DNA from: Neonectria sp. B-13
Taxonomy: Eukaryota > Ascomycota > Sordariomycetes > Hypocreales > Nectriaceae
Assembly (NCBI GenBank): GCA_002682825.1
Contig: NOKP01000002.1
Span: forward strand, 620,001 to 684,000
Length of the DNA stretch: 64,000 bases
Direction: 5' to 3'
Shown here: piece after piece, positions 34,324-44,573 of the stretch
Layout of the letters: the number at the start of each line of letters is the position of its first letter
Numbering within the stretch: position 1 is the stretch's first letter
Notes under the pieces: generated by a model
What the model saw: the letters and a program-made list of their open reading frames with translations, nothing else
The model's database searches: none
What the model was told of the DNA's origin: nothing
Program-made: the position numbers and the translations under genes

Positions 34324-35436
34324 TTACTCATAGTCACATGGAACAACGACGGCTGAGTAGCTGAAACGCTTGTCGTCGTGCCAATTTTGCTTCGCCTCAA
34401 ACCCAACCTGGACATCCACCCACTCGTTTCCATCGGGCGCAGAGCCATTCTCCTTGATAGTTCCAGAGTGACTGAAAACCTTATCCTTCGTATCAGAACC
34501 GGTCCACTCTTCCCCCAGCAGAATCAATCTTCCTCCACTCTCGAGCACCTTCAACCGGGTCACTCGCGACTTGAGATTCTGTTTCCCAAAAGCCTGGAAC
34601 TTCTCATTGGTCATGTCGATTGAGCCGTCCCTTCGCAGTGGGATATAAGCGTAGCTTATACCTTGGTGAAGGTGGTGGGCATAGAAGATGTAAAGCCGGT
34701 TTATGTCCTTGAGCCCGTCGTGTAGCACAATTGCCGTATACTGTCCATGGATTTCAAAGCCAAGATCGACTTCGAAATGCTGCCACTGAATGGCGTTATT
34801 GGGAAGCTGGGAAAATCCAGTTTGCTTCACCCCGTCGACATGGATGATGCTGCTGGAAGGACGTTCAGCCCGAAGATAGAAGATATACTTCAGCTCGTCC
34901 CTGGCAGGCTTAAAAAGAAGTATTCCATTCCCTACTGGGGCTGTTGATGTTGTTTTGAACGGAAACGTAGTCCACTTGCTGTCTCGGCCTCTTCGTGCTG
35001 TTGTGATGGTCGTTGGCTTGCTGTCATCCAACAAATCACTTTCAGCGACCCCAACACAAGGCGTCCCATTCTCCAGTATCAGGCTAGGGGCTGAAAGATG
35101 GTTGGCTTTCAATGGTGTCTGCTCTATGGATGAAAGGGAGAAATGGGTTCCGAGGCGCCACACGTTGATAATGCTGTAAGAGCTGCCAGCATCGGGACCA
35201 CCATGGCATGGCCAGATGATTTCTCCCTCTTGGTAGTCGAAGACGGGGGTTCCAGCTACCACACTCCCAAGATGGTCGGTAACATCTCGAGTAGCGATGT
35301 TGATAGGCCCGCGCAAAGTCAAGCTCTGGATGTCGCCAGTAGGGGGTATATCGGCAATGTATGTTTGCGCACGAAGAGGATACCCATTCAGAGTGTAGCC
35401 AATTCTGAAGATGGCAATCTTTTCCTCTGTGCTCAT
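34324..35436 (-). CDS. Unknown 370-residue protein in the Tc/lectin island
   Basis: An intronless frame of 370 residues starting MSTEEKIAIFRIGYTLNGYP. No signal peptide, membrane segment or known catalytic motif. The sequence is rich in beta-strand-like alternation with recurrent Trp/Tyr/Phe and Gly-Asp turns (for example GEIIWPCHGGPDAGSSY, RLYIFYAHH, SYAYIPLRRDGSID, GRLILLGEEWTGSD), which would fit a beta-propeller such as the sialidase or fucose-lectin fold, but this is only a guess from pattern. It has the same orientation as the lectin gene on its left and is divergent from the Tc-like gene on its right, with a 1.07 kb spacer. Confidence 0.6.
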   Translation of the reverse strand: MSTEEKIAIFRIGYTLNGYPLRAQTYIADIPPTGDIQSLTLRGPINIATRDVTDHLGSVVAGTPVFDYQEGEIIWPCHGGPDAGSSYSIINVWRLGTHFSLSSIEQTPLKANHLSAPSLILENGTPCVGVAESDLLDDSKPTTITTARRGRDSKWTTFPFKTTSTAPVGNGILLFKPARDELKYIFYLRAERPSSSIIHVDGVKQTGFSQLPNNAIQWQHFEVDLGFEIHGQYTAIVLHDGLKDINRLYIFYAHHLHQGISYAYIPLRRDGSIDMTNEKFQAFGKQNLKSRVTRLKVLESGGRLILLGEEWTGSDTKDKVFSHSGTIKENGSAPDGNEWVDVQVGFEAKQNWHDDKRFSYSAVVVPCDYE

Positions 35437-36505
35437 TTTGATGATTGAAAAAGATGTACCAAAATGGTGGTCTAGTATTTTGAAATGGACATCAAATGGA
35501 ACGATGGATTGTGGTAGGAATAGAAATAGCCCATAGCAACGAGCCGAACGATCCTCCCTGATAGATTTCTAAACTTGCGGCCAATATCACAGGAAGGGTC
35601 GAGACTATTCCACTTCGTACCTTAACCACCCCGCTGCTATTCAATAGTCTTAGAACAAGACTACGGCTGAAACGGGAGGCTAGCTGGTGCTGCAGGTCTC
35701 GTCGACAGTATTCAAACTAACCAGATAAATGATAAATAGTCTGAATGCGAGGTAATGCAACGCTTATGCAGTTGGCTACTTTCAGAGTGGTTTCCACATG
35801 CATTACGACCACTACGGGGATGATAGCAAAATACCCAATAGCGCGCTGGGTGTCACTAAGCCTAGCGCCAATATTGCGAGATCGGTCGAGACTATGCCAT
35901 ATAGGAGTTACCCCGCTTTCATGAAGTCTACCTAGCCTACTAAGCTAGTAGTGTTTGGACAAGACTGTAGCTGAAATAGATTTCAGCTAGCCTCTTGTGA
36001 AGCTATATTGACTGTCAGGACGCTCCTCCTCGACATGTTTGTCTCCTTCTGCTGAGCCTCGACATGGCTGCTCCAGTTTCTTGTTTGAGATTCGATAGTT
36101 TCGATTACCGCTATGGCCCAGAACACAAGACTGCAGCTGACATGGGCCTCAGGTAGCCTCTTGTGAAGCCGTCTCAACCGTTGAGGCTACTTTCAGTACA
36201 GTGTTGTCTCGTGCGCTGGCAATATTCCACATACTCCTCCTTGATTTGGTTGGGTGCTAGTCCACAACTTGACCGCCGGTCTAAACCGGACAGACACCAA
36301 TCTTCTGCAGGCACGTTCCCCAGTTTGGTATTGTGGCAGTCCATGATATGGCCTCTGCCTGTCGCTTGCCCAAAGGGAGGTCACATTCTTCGCACATAAG
36401 ACTATCTAAGGGAGCAATGATACCAAAGTCGTTTCTGACTGGCAACTTCTCCCTTCTTCACTTCCAATCATATCGACTTGCTTGCCTCGTCATTATCCAC
36501 TCGTT
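35437..36505. promoter_or_regulatory. Divergent promoter with degenerate repeats before the Tc-like gene
   Basis: No gene is supported in 1.07 kb. Three diverged copies of a segment containing acaagact-n2-agctga are at 35655, 35959 and 36125. The last two also share the 15-bp agcctcttgtgaagc (35989 and 36155), and the first two share gtcgagactat further left (from about 35,580 and 35,870). Promoters of both flanking genes must be here. Confidence 0.5.
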
Positions 36506-39500
36506 ATGGATAACTACCTAGCTGCAATCGGCCGCAAGTCTGGGAAAGTTGATACAGACTCCGGCGGACTTGCGCGTTACTCCCTGAGGATCCAGGTACC
36601 GCCAGGGATTGGCCACGGGAACGAACCTGAGCTGTCACTAGAATACTGCCAAGGTTGCCCCAATGGCAGTCTCGGCCTGGGTTGGGCTCTCGGCGGCTTA
36701 TCCTGTATCCGAAAAGGGCCGTCCAACCTGGCATACGATGACTCCAACACACCACCAGCCGAGTATGACCGCTTCCTGCCAAAGCTGAACTTGGACGGAG
36801 TTGAGCTGCTTAACGTGAAGGGCAACTATGGTGGACAAGACGCAGAATACACCACGGAGATTGACAGCCTGGGAAGGACGGTGAGCTCCTTGGCCGCTGG
36901 CTTCCTGGTTTGCGACTCTACCGGATCTCGGAAGGAGTATGGGACAACAGAAGACAGTCGAGTCCGAGGATCAGACGGAAACCAAGTGCGAGAATGGCGG
37001 CTCAAAACGCAAATGGACCACCACGGCAACGCTGTGACGTATACCTACGTCGCATCTCCCCAGGGAGCTGCTCCCAGTGCCGATATTCACACATGCTATC
37101 TCTCCGAGGTTCGCTATTCGTCAAATGAAGCAACTGGACATGCTGCAACTCGCATTGTGCGGCTTGAATACTCGCCAAGGGAAGATGTCGTCGTCCAGAC
37201 TGTTCAAGGCGATAAAGCCGTATGGGCGTCCCTCCTTTCTGCCATCCGTATTGGTATCATCCGAGGGGACAATGTTCGGATTGACCGCTCGTATGAGCTG
37301 GCATATACGAAGTCTCAATTCACGGGCGATTCGTGCCTCGATTCGGTGACGGAAACGGCGGAAAACGGCGAAAACAAAGTCGAGTTGCTGCCATCGAAAT
37401 TCGGGTACACATCGCCTGGTGTTTCGCCACAAGACGTCTTTAAGACTGCGCCGCAAAGGGTCACGAGCTTGAGGCAGACGACCAAAAACGTCGCCCTCCT
37501 CACTCTAAACATCAGCGGACGATCTCTGGCCGACGTGGCATGCGTCAGGTACGAGCCGGCGAGCAGATCCATGTCCATCAAGACTTATCTCGCCGCCAGA
37601 GAGTCTGATGGTACCGTCAGCTGGTCAGCATCAGATGGCCCTGGAGCTGAGGCGACATTGCCAGTCATCGATGTATCTCGTGGTTTCCCGAATATTCTCG
37701 CCCCTGATTTGAGCGGCGATGGACGCTCCGACCTGATCATCCCACATTCTGGCAGCGATGGAATGGTTCGTTTTTCATTGTCACAGAGTATTGGCACAGG
37801 TTTTCAGAATCACCGCACAAAGACAACGCAAATTCGATGGACGGATGGTTCAAAGTTTATGGCAGTCGATCTTACAGGCCACGGCACTGTGGACGTAGTT
37901 CAAATCTTCACAGACCAACAAAAGCTTGCCTTCCGGAGCTTTTCCAGCGTCACTCAAAATGGCGAACTTGGATTGAGAGACGCCAAGCTTACGAAAACGA
38001 GTTATGAGAATGTCGGCACTATTGACTGGTTCGTCTTGACCCATGGGAAGACGGGGGCCATGAGTCTTGTCCGAGTATGGGCTCAGAGCCAGGGCAAGGG
38101 AATGAGTCGCATCATGGCAACAGCATTCACGGCTCCCACTTCTTCAGACTCTGTTGTGGGATTTCTCGAAGGGAAGACGTCTGTCCTCGAGGGTTCCGTC
38201 CGGGTCAACCAGGTGAAATATAGCGTCGTCGCCTGTGATATCAACGGAGATGGAACACAAGACATTGTGTTGGCAACCGCCGACTACCGCAACGGGAGGA
38301 TGACATTGGCGTATACCACATTCCTTGGAGATGGTCAAGGTGGATTTGAAAAACATGAGAGCACCGTTACAAGAGAGATGGTCGCCCCAACGCCTCTCAA
38401 TGCCGAAGAATACGGGCAGTTCCATACGACTAATCTCAACGGCTCCAACTATCCAAGTGTGAGCTACGTTTACCAGGAGAAAAATTCCAGGTCCTACGTC
38501 TGTCTGTCTGTCGATGGCCGGTGCAACGGACTAGTCGGCGAGGCCACTCTCTACCGCATCGCCGGAGATATGCCATCATCCAAGATGGAAGTCGTCCCTA
38601 CTGACCTCAATGGAAACGGCATGGGAGATTGGCTATTTCACACGATAGAAAACGATCTACCGAGAATTCTGCCTGTATACAACCAGGCAGGCGTGACAGA
38701 TTTCCTTTCGTGGGCGCGAGATTCAATGGGGCTCCAAACTACGTTGGCTTATGGAGCTCTTTCCGACCCAGCTGTTTACACCCCGTCCGTTTCTTGGAAA
38801 AATTATCAAAACAACTCTACGAATAGCTATGCCGTTCTGGGAGCTCCAAACTATGTCGTTACGGGCCTGGAGCATCGTAACGACAGCTCGGTCAATTCTT
38901 TTGATCACAGCGTCTCGATCAAGAAATCATATTCCTCGGCAATTGTCAACACTAAAGGCAGAGGCTGGCAAGGTTTTGACGAGATACACACTCTCAACGC
39001 GACTGATGGCATCCTCACCACAGAGAAGTACTTTCAGGCGTGGCCTTTGACGAGCCAGAAGAGTCGAGTTGACACAAAGACTCTAGATGGCAGGGTACTG
39101 AGATCTGAGAGGACATCCTTTGAAAGCGTCTCTACTTCCAGAGGTCCTTGGAAAATCTATCACTCGAACAGAACACATGAGCAGACTGACATGTGGGAGG
39201 GTGACGTCGTTGCACGTTCAAATGCTAGCATATACACGCATGACGAGCACGGAAATGTTACCAGCCAATCTTCGTCAGAAACAGTACGGGACCAGTTGGT
39301 GTTTCAGTCATGGGAGAGGTGCACTTATACCACCATTGATGGCATCACAGGCTTGTTGGCCAGCAAAAAGATCTCATCTAAGCCCCAGAACATCGACATG
39401 TCGGCGTTTGAAGAGGGTGATGCATCTTTGAGTCTTTTCGAATATGATTCGACGAAAGCGACATTGAAGTCCATCTCGGAGTGGTCCACGGATGTTGGCA

Positions 39501-42500
39501 CCTTCGCCGTCAAGACCTTCACGTTTGACGAACATGGCAATGAGATCCAGACTGTTGATGCCGCTGGCTTGAAAACAACCACGACGTATGATGAGGTGTT
39601 CAAGTCCTTCCCAGTCAAAGTGGTCGCTGAAGGGCTTGGTGTCTCAACGGTCCACTTGGCCGCTTTCGATGAAGCCAGTGGCCAGGAAACAGCCAAGCTG
39701 GAAGTTGGCGGGTCTCTGAATTGTTGCCGCATGGATCAATTTGGCAGAATCGTTGAAACACGCTTGAGGAGTTCTGGCCAGGACGGTGGTGCCATGGCTG
39801 CCACTGATTTCTTCATCAACCAGCCATATGTCGTCGACACAAGCTTTGCAACGACGCTTGCTGGTTGCCGCCTTGATCCCTACCGCGAACTCAAGTTTGA
39901 GCGGCAGAGGGATGCTTCAGGTGCGGCCTATATAGGCGCAAAGGCGATAACCTACTCGAAAGAGGGCGTCGATGGTCGAAGTGAGCTTTTCGAGCTGATG
40001 GACTGCGCCGGACAAGTTCGAAAAAGATACAGCCAACATAGTGATGACCCTGAGAAGACATGGATGCTTTGGGAGTATGATTCGTGCGGCCATCACGTTT
40101 TCGAGACGTTTCCAACCAAAGCCCCCGCCTCTTCCGGCCTTGACTGGGCTCCGGATCGGTCAAACGGCTCAAAGGCTAGCTTCGACATCTTGGGCCGGCC
40201 CACAGTTCAGGTGCGCCCTGCTCACGGCGATGGAAGCCATTTCATCCTGTCGTCAATAACATACCTTGATGGCGGTTCAAGAGTGCAGGAGCGAATTTTG
40301 AGCACCCCCAGCGCTGAAGAGCCTCTTGCAAATGCAACAGAGCTAGCCCTTGTTGAAAAGCGTTACGTTCGCATTGGCCAGAAGGATCTCATCGCCGAGA
40401 TGACGGACGAAAACGGCCTGCGGTCCACGTTTCAGTATGACATCTGTGGCAACATGACATTGGCTACTGATCCTGCTGGTAACGAAGAACGTCGCAGCTA
40501 CAACTCCAGGGGGCAGCTGGTGGCACTCAACAACCCATACCAGAACGTGGGCTCAGCGGCGACATCTGCCATCACATACCAGTACAATGCAGCAAATCAC
40601 CTTGTCTCTGAAGCCAATGCTGCCGGCGAAGTTGTCAAATATGAAAGGGATCCCATGGGACGACCGTTGCAAAAGGTGGGCAAAGATGGCCGCGCGGTGG
40701 TTTATGCGTATGAGGCGAAGGGCGTCGACAAACCATCTTCCATCACCATCTACCCTCAGGGCTCCTCGTCACCGCTGGAAAGCCGGTTCGATTTCACATA
40801 CGATCACCAGGGCCGGGTCAAGGAGCGCAGCGTAACGGTTGCAGGCGGTTCATGTTTCACCACTTCGACATCGTATGATTGGCAGGGCGAAGTCGTGCGA
40901 AAGGTGTTCCCCGATGGAGCAATCACCACGAACGAATATCGGGGCGCTCTAGTCAGGTCTAGCACACTTGCAGGCGGGTCGGCTTCGACTTGGTTGCTGA
41001 AGGCCGATCTCGCGCAGTACAATGCTGCCGAGAATCCTGAGAAAGTTGTTGTTCGAGGCACGGGGATGAAGGAAAACTTTGAACATGACTGGAAGTATGA
41101 CGCTCAGGGCTTCCCGCTCAGCCACAGCTTTCGGTCGGGCAACAGTTCTTTGGTCCAAGATCATTACATGTACAATGATATGGACAAGATGGTGCGCAGA
41201 CATGAGTTCCTGTCCGGATCTACCACGGACTACTCGTACCTGGGCAGGCGAATGGAGTCTTCTCAATCAGGAGATGGAGCGAAGAACAGTTACGCGTACG
41301 ATCAAGCAGGAAATTTGACGCAAAAACGAGGAGTTGATATCAAGCAGAGCCCTGGGCGGGTGGTCGGGACGAGAGATGATGCGTGCGTGTTCGACGTGTC
41401 CTACGATACCACTGGGCGTATGGTGAAGAGGGCCACCGATCAATCAGCATTCAACTTCACATACGACAGCTTTGGACGGCTGAAGTCATATGTTGATGAG
41501 GCCAGTGGGGCGTCTGTGGAAATCATCACAGACTTCGAGGGAGAGACACTTCATCGAAAGCATTCTGACGGATCGTCGGAGCTGATGGTCGGCCAGGACT
41601 TCAGCATCCACACTCAGCCAGATGGTTCGCGTATTGTCCGCCACAAATTGTTCAGCAAAGAGCATATGCTTGGAACAGTCTCCAATACCTACGAGTCTGC
41701 AAACTCAACTCGTCCACTAGGAGGCGGCCATCGGGCTGTGAGTGTTCCGTTTACCGATACAAATGGCAACGTGACTCGGATTTACAGCGGCGAGGATGCC
41801 GCGTTGCGTGAGAAGCTCGACTACGATGACTATGGGTCACTCGAATCCGAAACTCCCGGGGTGGCGGAAAAAGACAGAACTGCGACATATGAAGGAAAAC
41901 AGCTCGATGAGGCCACGGGACTCTTGGACTTTGGAGGTAGATGGTACGACCCCCTGGTCGGCCGCTTCACCACTCCCGACGACATTTTGGACATGGATCT
42001 CCTGGTTCGCACAGATGGCCTCAACCGCTATGTCTTCGAAAATAACGATCCCATCAACCATATCGACCCTACGGGCCACTGGAGCTGGTCTGCCATTCTT
42101 GGCGTAGCCCTCGGTGCAGTCTTGGTCATTGGTGCCATCGCGCTCACCGTTGCCACAGGAGGTGCAGCAGGTGTACTCGTCGCCGCAGCCATTGGAGCCA
42201 TGGGAGCCGGTGGTACAGCCGGTATCATGTTCTCCATCGAGCACAAAGACGAGGAAGACGCCGGCAAGTTCTGGGCCGGCTTTGGAGCCACGGTAGCCAT
42301 CAACGCTGCCATTGGAGCTGCCACGGGTGCGCTCGGCGCCGTCGCAACTCCAGCACGAGCCCTAAGCGGCGCCAGCCGTCTCATGTCCAAGGTTGGGCTC
42401 GCAAGCATCGGTGCCAAGGCGTTGCTGGGAGGTGCGGCATCGGTGTTGACGAAGGCGGCTGAGCGAGGTGTGTCTAACGCCTTTTACGGAACGGATCACG

Positions 42501-42784
42501 ACCTCTTTGCCAACGCGGGATCCAACTTCGCTACTGGTGCTCTCGTGGGCGGCCTCGTTGGAGCATGGGGGTTGAGGGGCACAAGTTCGCCGAACAAGCT
42601 ACTGGGTATCAACAAGTTCGAAGGCTCGTTCAAGCTCAGGGACTTTACGGGTATTCGCTCCGTGCTCGCTCCGCAACCGACTAATCCTTGGGCAATACCT
42701 GGCATAACTCAGCAGATTATGACAGCAACCGCAGCTAAAACCGCAGGACTAGCTGCATATGGGTCTAAGAAACTTATGTCTTGA
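36506..42784 (+). CDS. Tc insecticidal toxin B-C-like protein (SpvB/TcB/Rhs)
   Basis: A single intronless frame; ATG 36506 gives 2092 residues. Order of parts: SpvB-type head (about 10-300) with VPPGIGHGNEPELSLEY and GSLGLGWALGG; FG-GAP/VCBS calcium loops DLSGDGRSD (about 400), DINGDGTQD (about 577) and DLNGNGMGD (about 698); a TcB middle region with KGRGWQGFDE; many Rhs/YD repeats (about 1000-1750, such as YDSFGRLKSY); the Rhs-associated core GLLDFGGRWYDPLVGRF near 1804 through NDPINHIDPTG near 1855; then a variable tail of about 234 residues. In bacteria, B and C subunits form the cocoon that holds and delivers the tail enzyme through a TcA pore; here both are one chain, and no TcA gene is in the window. 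The tail is Gly/Ala-rich with several hydrophobic segments and no enzyme motif seen. Bacterial origin by transfer is inferred from architecture and lack of introns. Confidence 0.88.
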   Translation: MDNYLAAIGRKSGKVDTDSGGLARYSLRIQVPPGIGHGNEPELSLEYCQGCPNGSLGLGWALGGLSCIRKGPSNLAYDDSNTPPAEYDRFLPKLNLDGVELLNVKGNYGGQDAEYTTEIDSLGRTVSSLAAGFLVCDSTGSRKEYGTTEDSRVRGSDGNQVREWRLKTQMDHHGNAVTYTYVASPQGAAPSADIHTCYLSEVRYSSNEATGHAATRIVRLEYSPREDVVVQTVQGDKAVWASLLSAIRIGIIRGDNVRIDRSYELAYTKSQFTGDSCLDSVTETAENGENKVELLPSKFGYTSPGVSPQDVFKTAPQRVTSLRQTTKNVALLTLNISGRSLADVACVRYEPASRSMSIKTYLAARESDGTVSWSASDGPGAEATLPVIDVSRGFPNILAPDLSGDGRSDLIIPHSGSDGMVRFSLSQSIGTGFQNHRTKTTQIRWTDGSKFMAVDLTGHGTVDVVQIFTDQQKLAFRSFSSVTQNGELGLRDAKLTKTSYENVGTIDWFVLTHGKTGAMSLVRVWAQSQGKGMSRIMATAFTAPTSSDSVVGFLEGKTSVLEGSVRVNQVKYSVVACDINGDGTQDIVLATADYRNGRMTLAYTTFLGDGQGGFEKHESTVTREMVAPTPLNAEEYGQFHTTNLNGSNYPSVSYVYQEKNSRSYVCLSVDGRCNGLVGEATLYRIAGDMPSSKMEVVPTDLNGNGMGDWLFHTIENDLPRILPVYNQAGVTDFLSWARDSMGLQTTLAYGALSDPAVYTPSVSWKNYQNNSTNSYAVLGAPNYVVTGLEHRNDSSVNSFDHSVSIKKSYSSAIVNTKGRGWQGFDEIHTLNATDGILTTEKYFQAWPLTSQKSRVDTKTLDGRVLRSERTSFESVSTSRGPWKIYHSNRTHEQTDMWEGDVVARSNASIYTHDEHGNVTSQSSSETVRDQLVFQSWERCTYTTIDGITGLLASKKISSKPQNIDMSAFEEGDASLSLFEYDSTKATLKSISEWSTDVGTFAVKTFTFDEHGNEIQTVDAAGLKTTTTYDEVFKSFPVKVVAEGLGVSTVHLAAFDEASGQETAKLEVGGSLNCCRMDQFGRIVETRLRSSGQDGGAMAATDFFINQPYVVDTSFATTLAGCRLDPYRELKFERQRDASGAAYIGAKAITYSKEGVDGRSELFELMDCAGQVRKRYSQHSDDPEKTWMLWEYDSCGHHVFETFPTKAPASSGLDWAPDRSNGSKASFDILGRPTVQVRPAHGDGSHFILSSITYLDGGSRVQERILSTPSAEEPLANATELALVEKRYVRIGQKDLIAEMTDENGLRSTFQYDICGNMTLATDPAGNEERRSYNSRGQLVALNNPYQNVGSAATSAITYQYNAANHLVSEANAAGEVVKYERDPMGRPLQKVGKDGRAVVYAYEAKGVDKPSSITIYPQGSSSPLESRFDFTYDHQGRVKERSVTVAGGSCFTTSTSYDWQGEVVRKVFPDGAITTNEYRGALVRSSTLAGGSASTWLLKADLAQYNAAENPEKVVVRGTGMKENFEHDWKYDAQGFPLSHSFRSGNSSLVQDHYMYNDMDKMVRRHEFLSGSTTDYSYLGRRMESSQSGDGAKNSYAYDQAGNLTQKRGVDIKQSPGRVVGTRDDACVFDVSYDTTGRMVKRATDQSAFNFTYDSFGRLKSYVDEASGASVEIITDFEGETLHRKHSDGSSELMVGQDFSIHTQPDGSRIVRHKLFSKEHMLGTVSNTYESANSTRPLGGGHRAVSVPFTDTNGNVTRIYSGEDAALREKLDYDDYGSLESETPGVAEKDRTATYEGKQLDEATGLLDFGGRWYDPLVGRFTTPDDILDMDLLVRTDGLNRYVFENNDPINHIDPTGHWSWSAILGVALGAVLVIGAIALTVATGGAAGVLVAAAIGAMGAGGTAGIMFSIEHKDEEDAGKFWAGFGATVAINAAIGAATGALGAVATPARALSGASRLMSKVGLASIGAKALLGGAASVLTKAAERGVSNAFYGTDHDLFANAGSNFATGALVGGLVGAWGLRGTSSPNKLLGINKFEGSFKLRDFTGIRSVLAPQPTNPWAIPGITQQIMTATAAKTAGLAAYGSKKLMS

Positions 42785-44573
42785 TATTCAGGAAAGGGTT
42801 TAGGGCTTTGGTTTGAGTATTTTCTATAAATCATAAGTGTTGCAATTCGTATTACTATCATTTTTCGAAGTGTATTGTCACCCACCAGATTGGTGATGTA
42901 CCGCATCTTTCGATAATCAGCCCCCTCTTAATGATGTAGTGACCAATACAACATACAGTCTAAGAGGCTGTCGGTTGATTGATTCTCATAAAATAAAAGA
43001 CCACTGTGACATAATGACTGCATGCATCTATACCCAATGGAGTGATCAGGCTGTGTGCACAAAACGAGACTCCGTCTTCTCACAGGAAACCTAGTGACCA
43101 ATAGGCCGGAGAATAATCTTCAGAAGTAAGACAAGGAACCATTTGAAGGTTTCAATATATTCTCAGAGCTAGATTGATAACCATCAGATATCACTAGAAT
43201 CTACTATAGACTTTGCTCTTAAGAGATTAACTATAAAGCATAGTTATTAATCTAACTATAGCTAAGGCTATAGAGTGCCTAGAGCATAGGAAGTCTTAAT
43301 AAGATTGTTCTAATAAGCTAATAACCTATTAATAACCATAGGCCCTCTATTGCTCTTAATACTATTGCTCTAGCCCTTAACCTTCTAATAATAGATATAA
43401 AGTATAGTACATAAAGTCTTTAAGTTAGTTAGACTCTTAAAGTTATTAAAGGCTAATAAAGCTAGTATAATATTAAAACTAAGTAAGTTAATAAGAATAT
43501 TAAGATTATACTAAAGAATATTAAAGACTTATATAATATTATCTATAATAGTAATAATACTATATAAGACTTATTTATTATAATTTTCCTTTAACTATTT
43601 AATCTAAGTAGAGATAATAGTATATAAGGCTATAATGCCTTAGTTTATCTTATAGACTTTAGGCATTATAGTAATAGCATTAGGAATAGCAATAGCAGTA
43701 GTAGTATTGCCTTGGCCTACTATAGCATGAAACAGAGCCTCAGCGCCCTTCATACCTATATAGAAGATGCCCTGCTTGACGGCTTATACGGCCGCCTACT
43801 TGTCAAAGGAGACAGCACTATTCATAATGGCCTAGCGGGCTGCATTGGCCCTGGCCATCGTGCTACTAGCTATCATGTCGAAGACGGGCACTTTGGACCC
43901 GGTCGAGGTGGTGGTTTCGTCCCAATCCACTGCCGTGTCTACTGCCGTATCTGCTGCGTCCCCGGAGGCTGCACCAGCGTCTATCGTGGCCGTGCTGACT
44001 TCTGTCCCTTCGATGATGGATGCAGATGCGTCGGCGGCCTCGCCCGCAGCGGAGACTGCCTCCACTGCCTATCATGGATCACTATACCTAGTCCACATGG
44101 CAGTATCGGCACCACCTTGCCGAGCAAAAAACCTTACCGCTTGTATCGCGTTATCATATCATCGTGTGGCCGGCGCTCATGCCGACCTTCATGCGGGCTC
44201 AATTATAGACTGATTAAAGCCAGATTAGTAGAGCACTAGGAGGAGAAGATATAATCTTAATTCGAGACACTGCTCAGTTTTGACCTTGGCTAGGTACACG
44301 CAAAAGATTGTTGGAAATAGTTACACTCTATAAAGGGAAACTCAACTATCCTCTTGAGGCGTCAACAATGATTCTAGTAGCAAGCAAATATTGCGTAGCG
44401 AACGTAGACTCCATCAAGAACACATAAATCTACGGACTCACACTGTTGGCGCAGGCTAAGAAAGAAGAGCCCGACAGCATGCTTGAAGTCCCTATCGTAA
44501 TAATAGATATATCACCAGGGTGAATGTGCATGCTCCTAAACATGGCCTGCTTGGCATTTGACGATCATTAAAT
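42785..44573. other. AT-rich RIP-like DNA with a sharp GC-rich block
   Basis: From 43,140 to 43,700 the DNA is strongly AT-rich with stop codons in all frames and almost no CpG, consistent with RIP. At 43,720-44,210 composition flips abruptly to GC-rich. Both strands are open there (43712-44239 + and 43832-44065 -); the minus reading is Ala/Ser/Thr/Asp low complexity. It is treated as an unexplained block, not a gene. The rest up to 44,573 is the 3' side of the permease gene. Confidence 0.5.

Noticed and set aside
36482..36505. Upstream start of the Tc-like frame
   Set aside because: The codon at 36482 is TTG; the first ATG, at 36506, sits at the expected distance from the SpvB domain.
43712..44239. 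175-codon frame in the GC-rich block
   Set aside because: Begins in decayed AT-rich DNA and has no conserved pattern; the opposite strand is low-complexity Ala/Ser/Thr.
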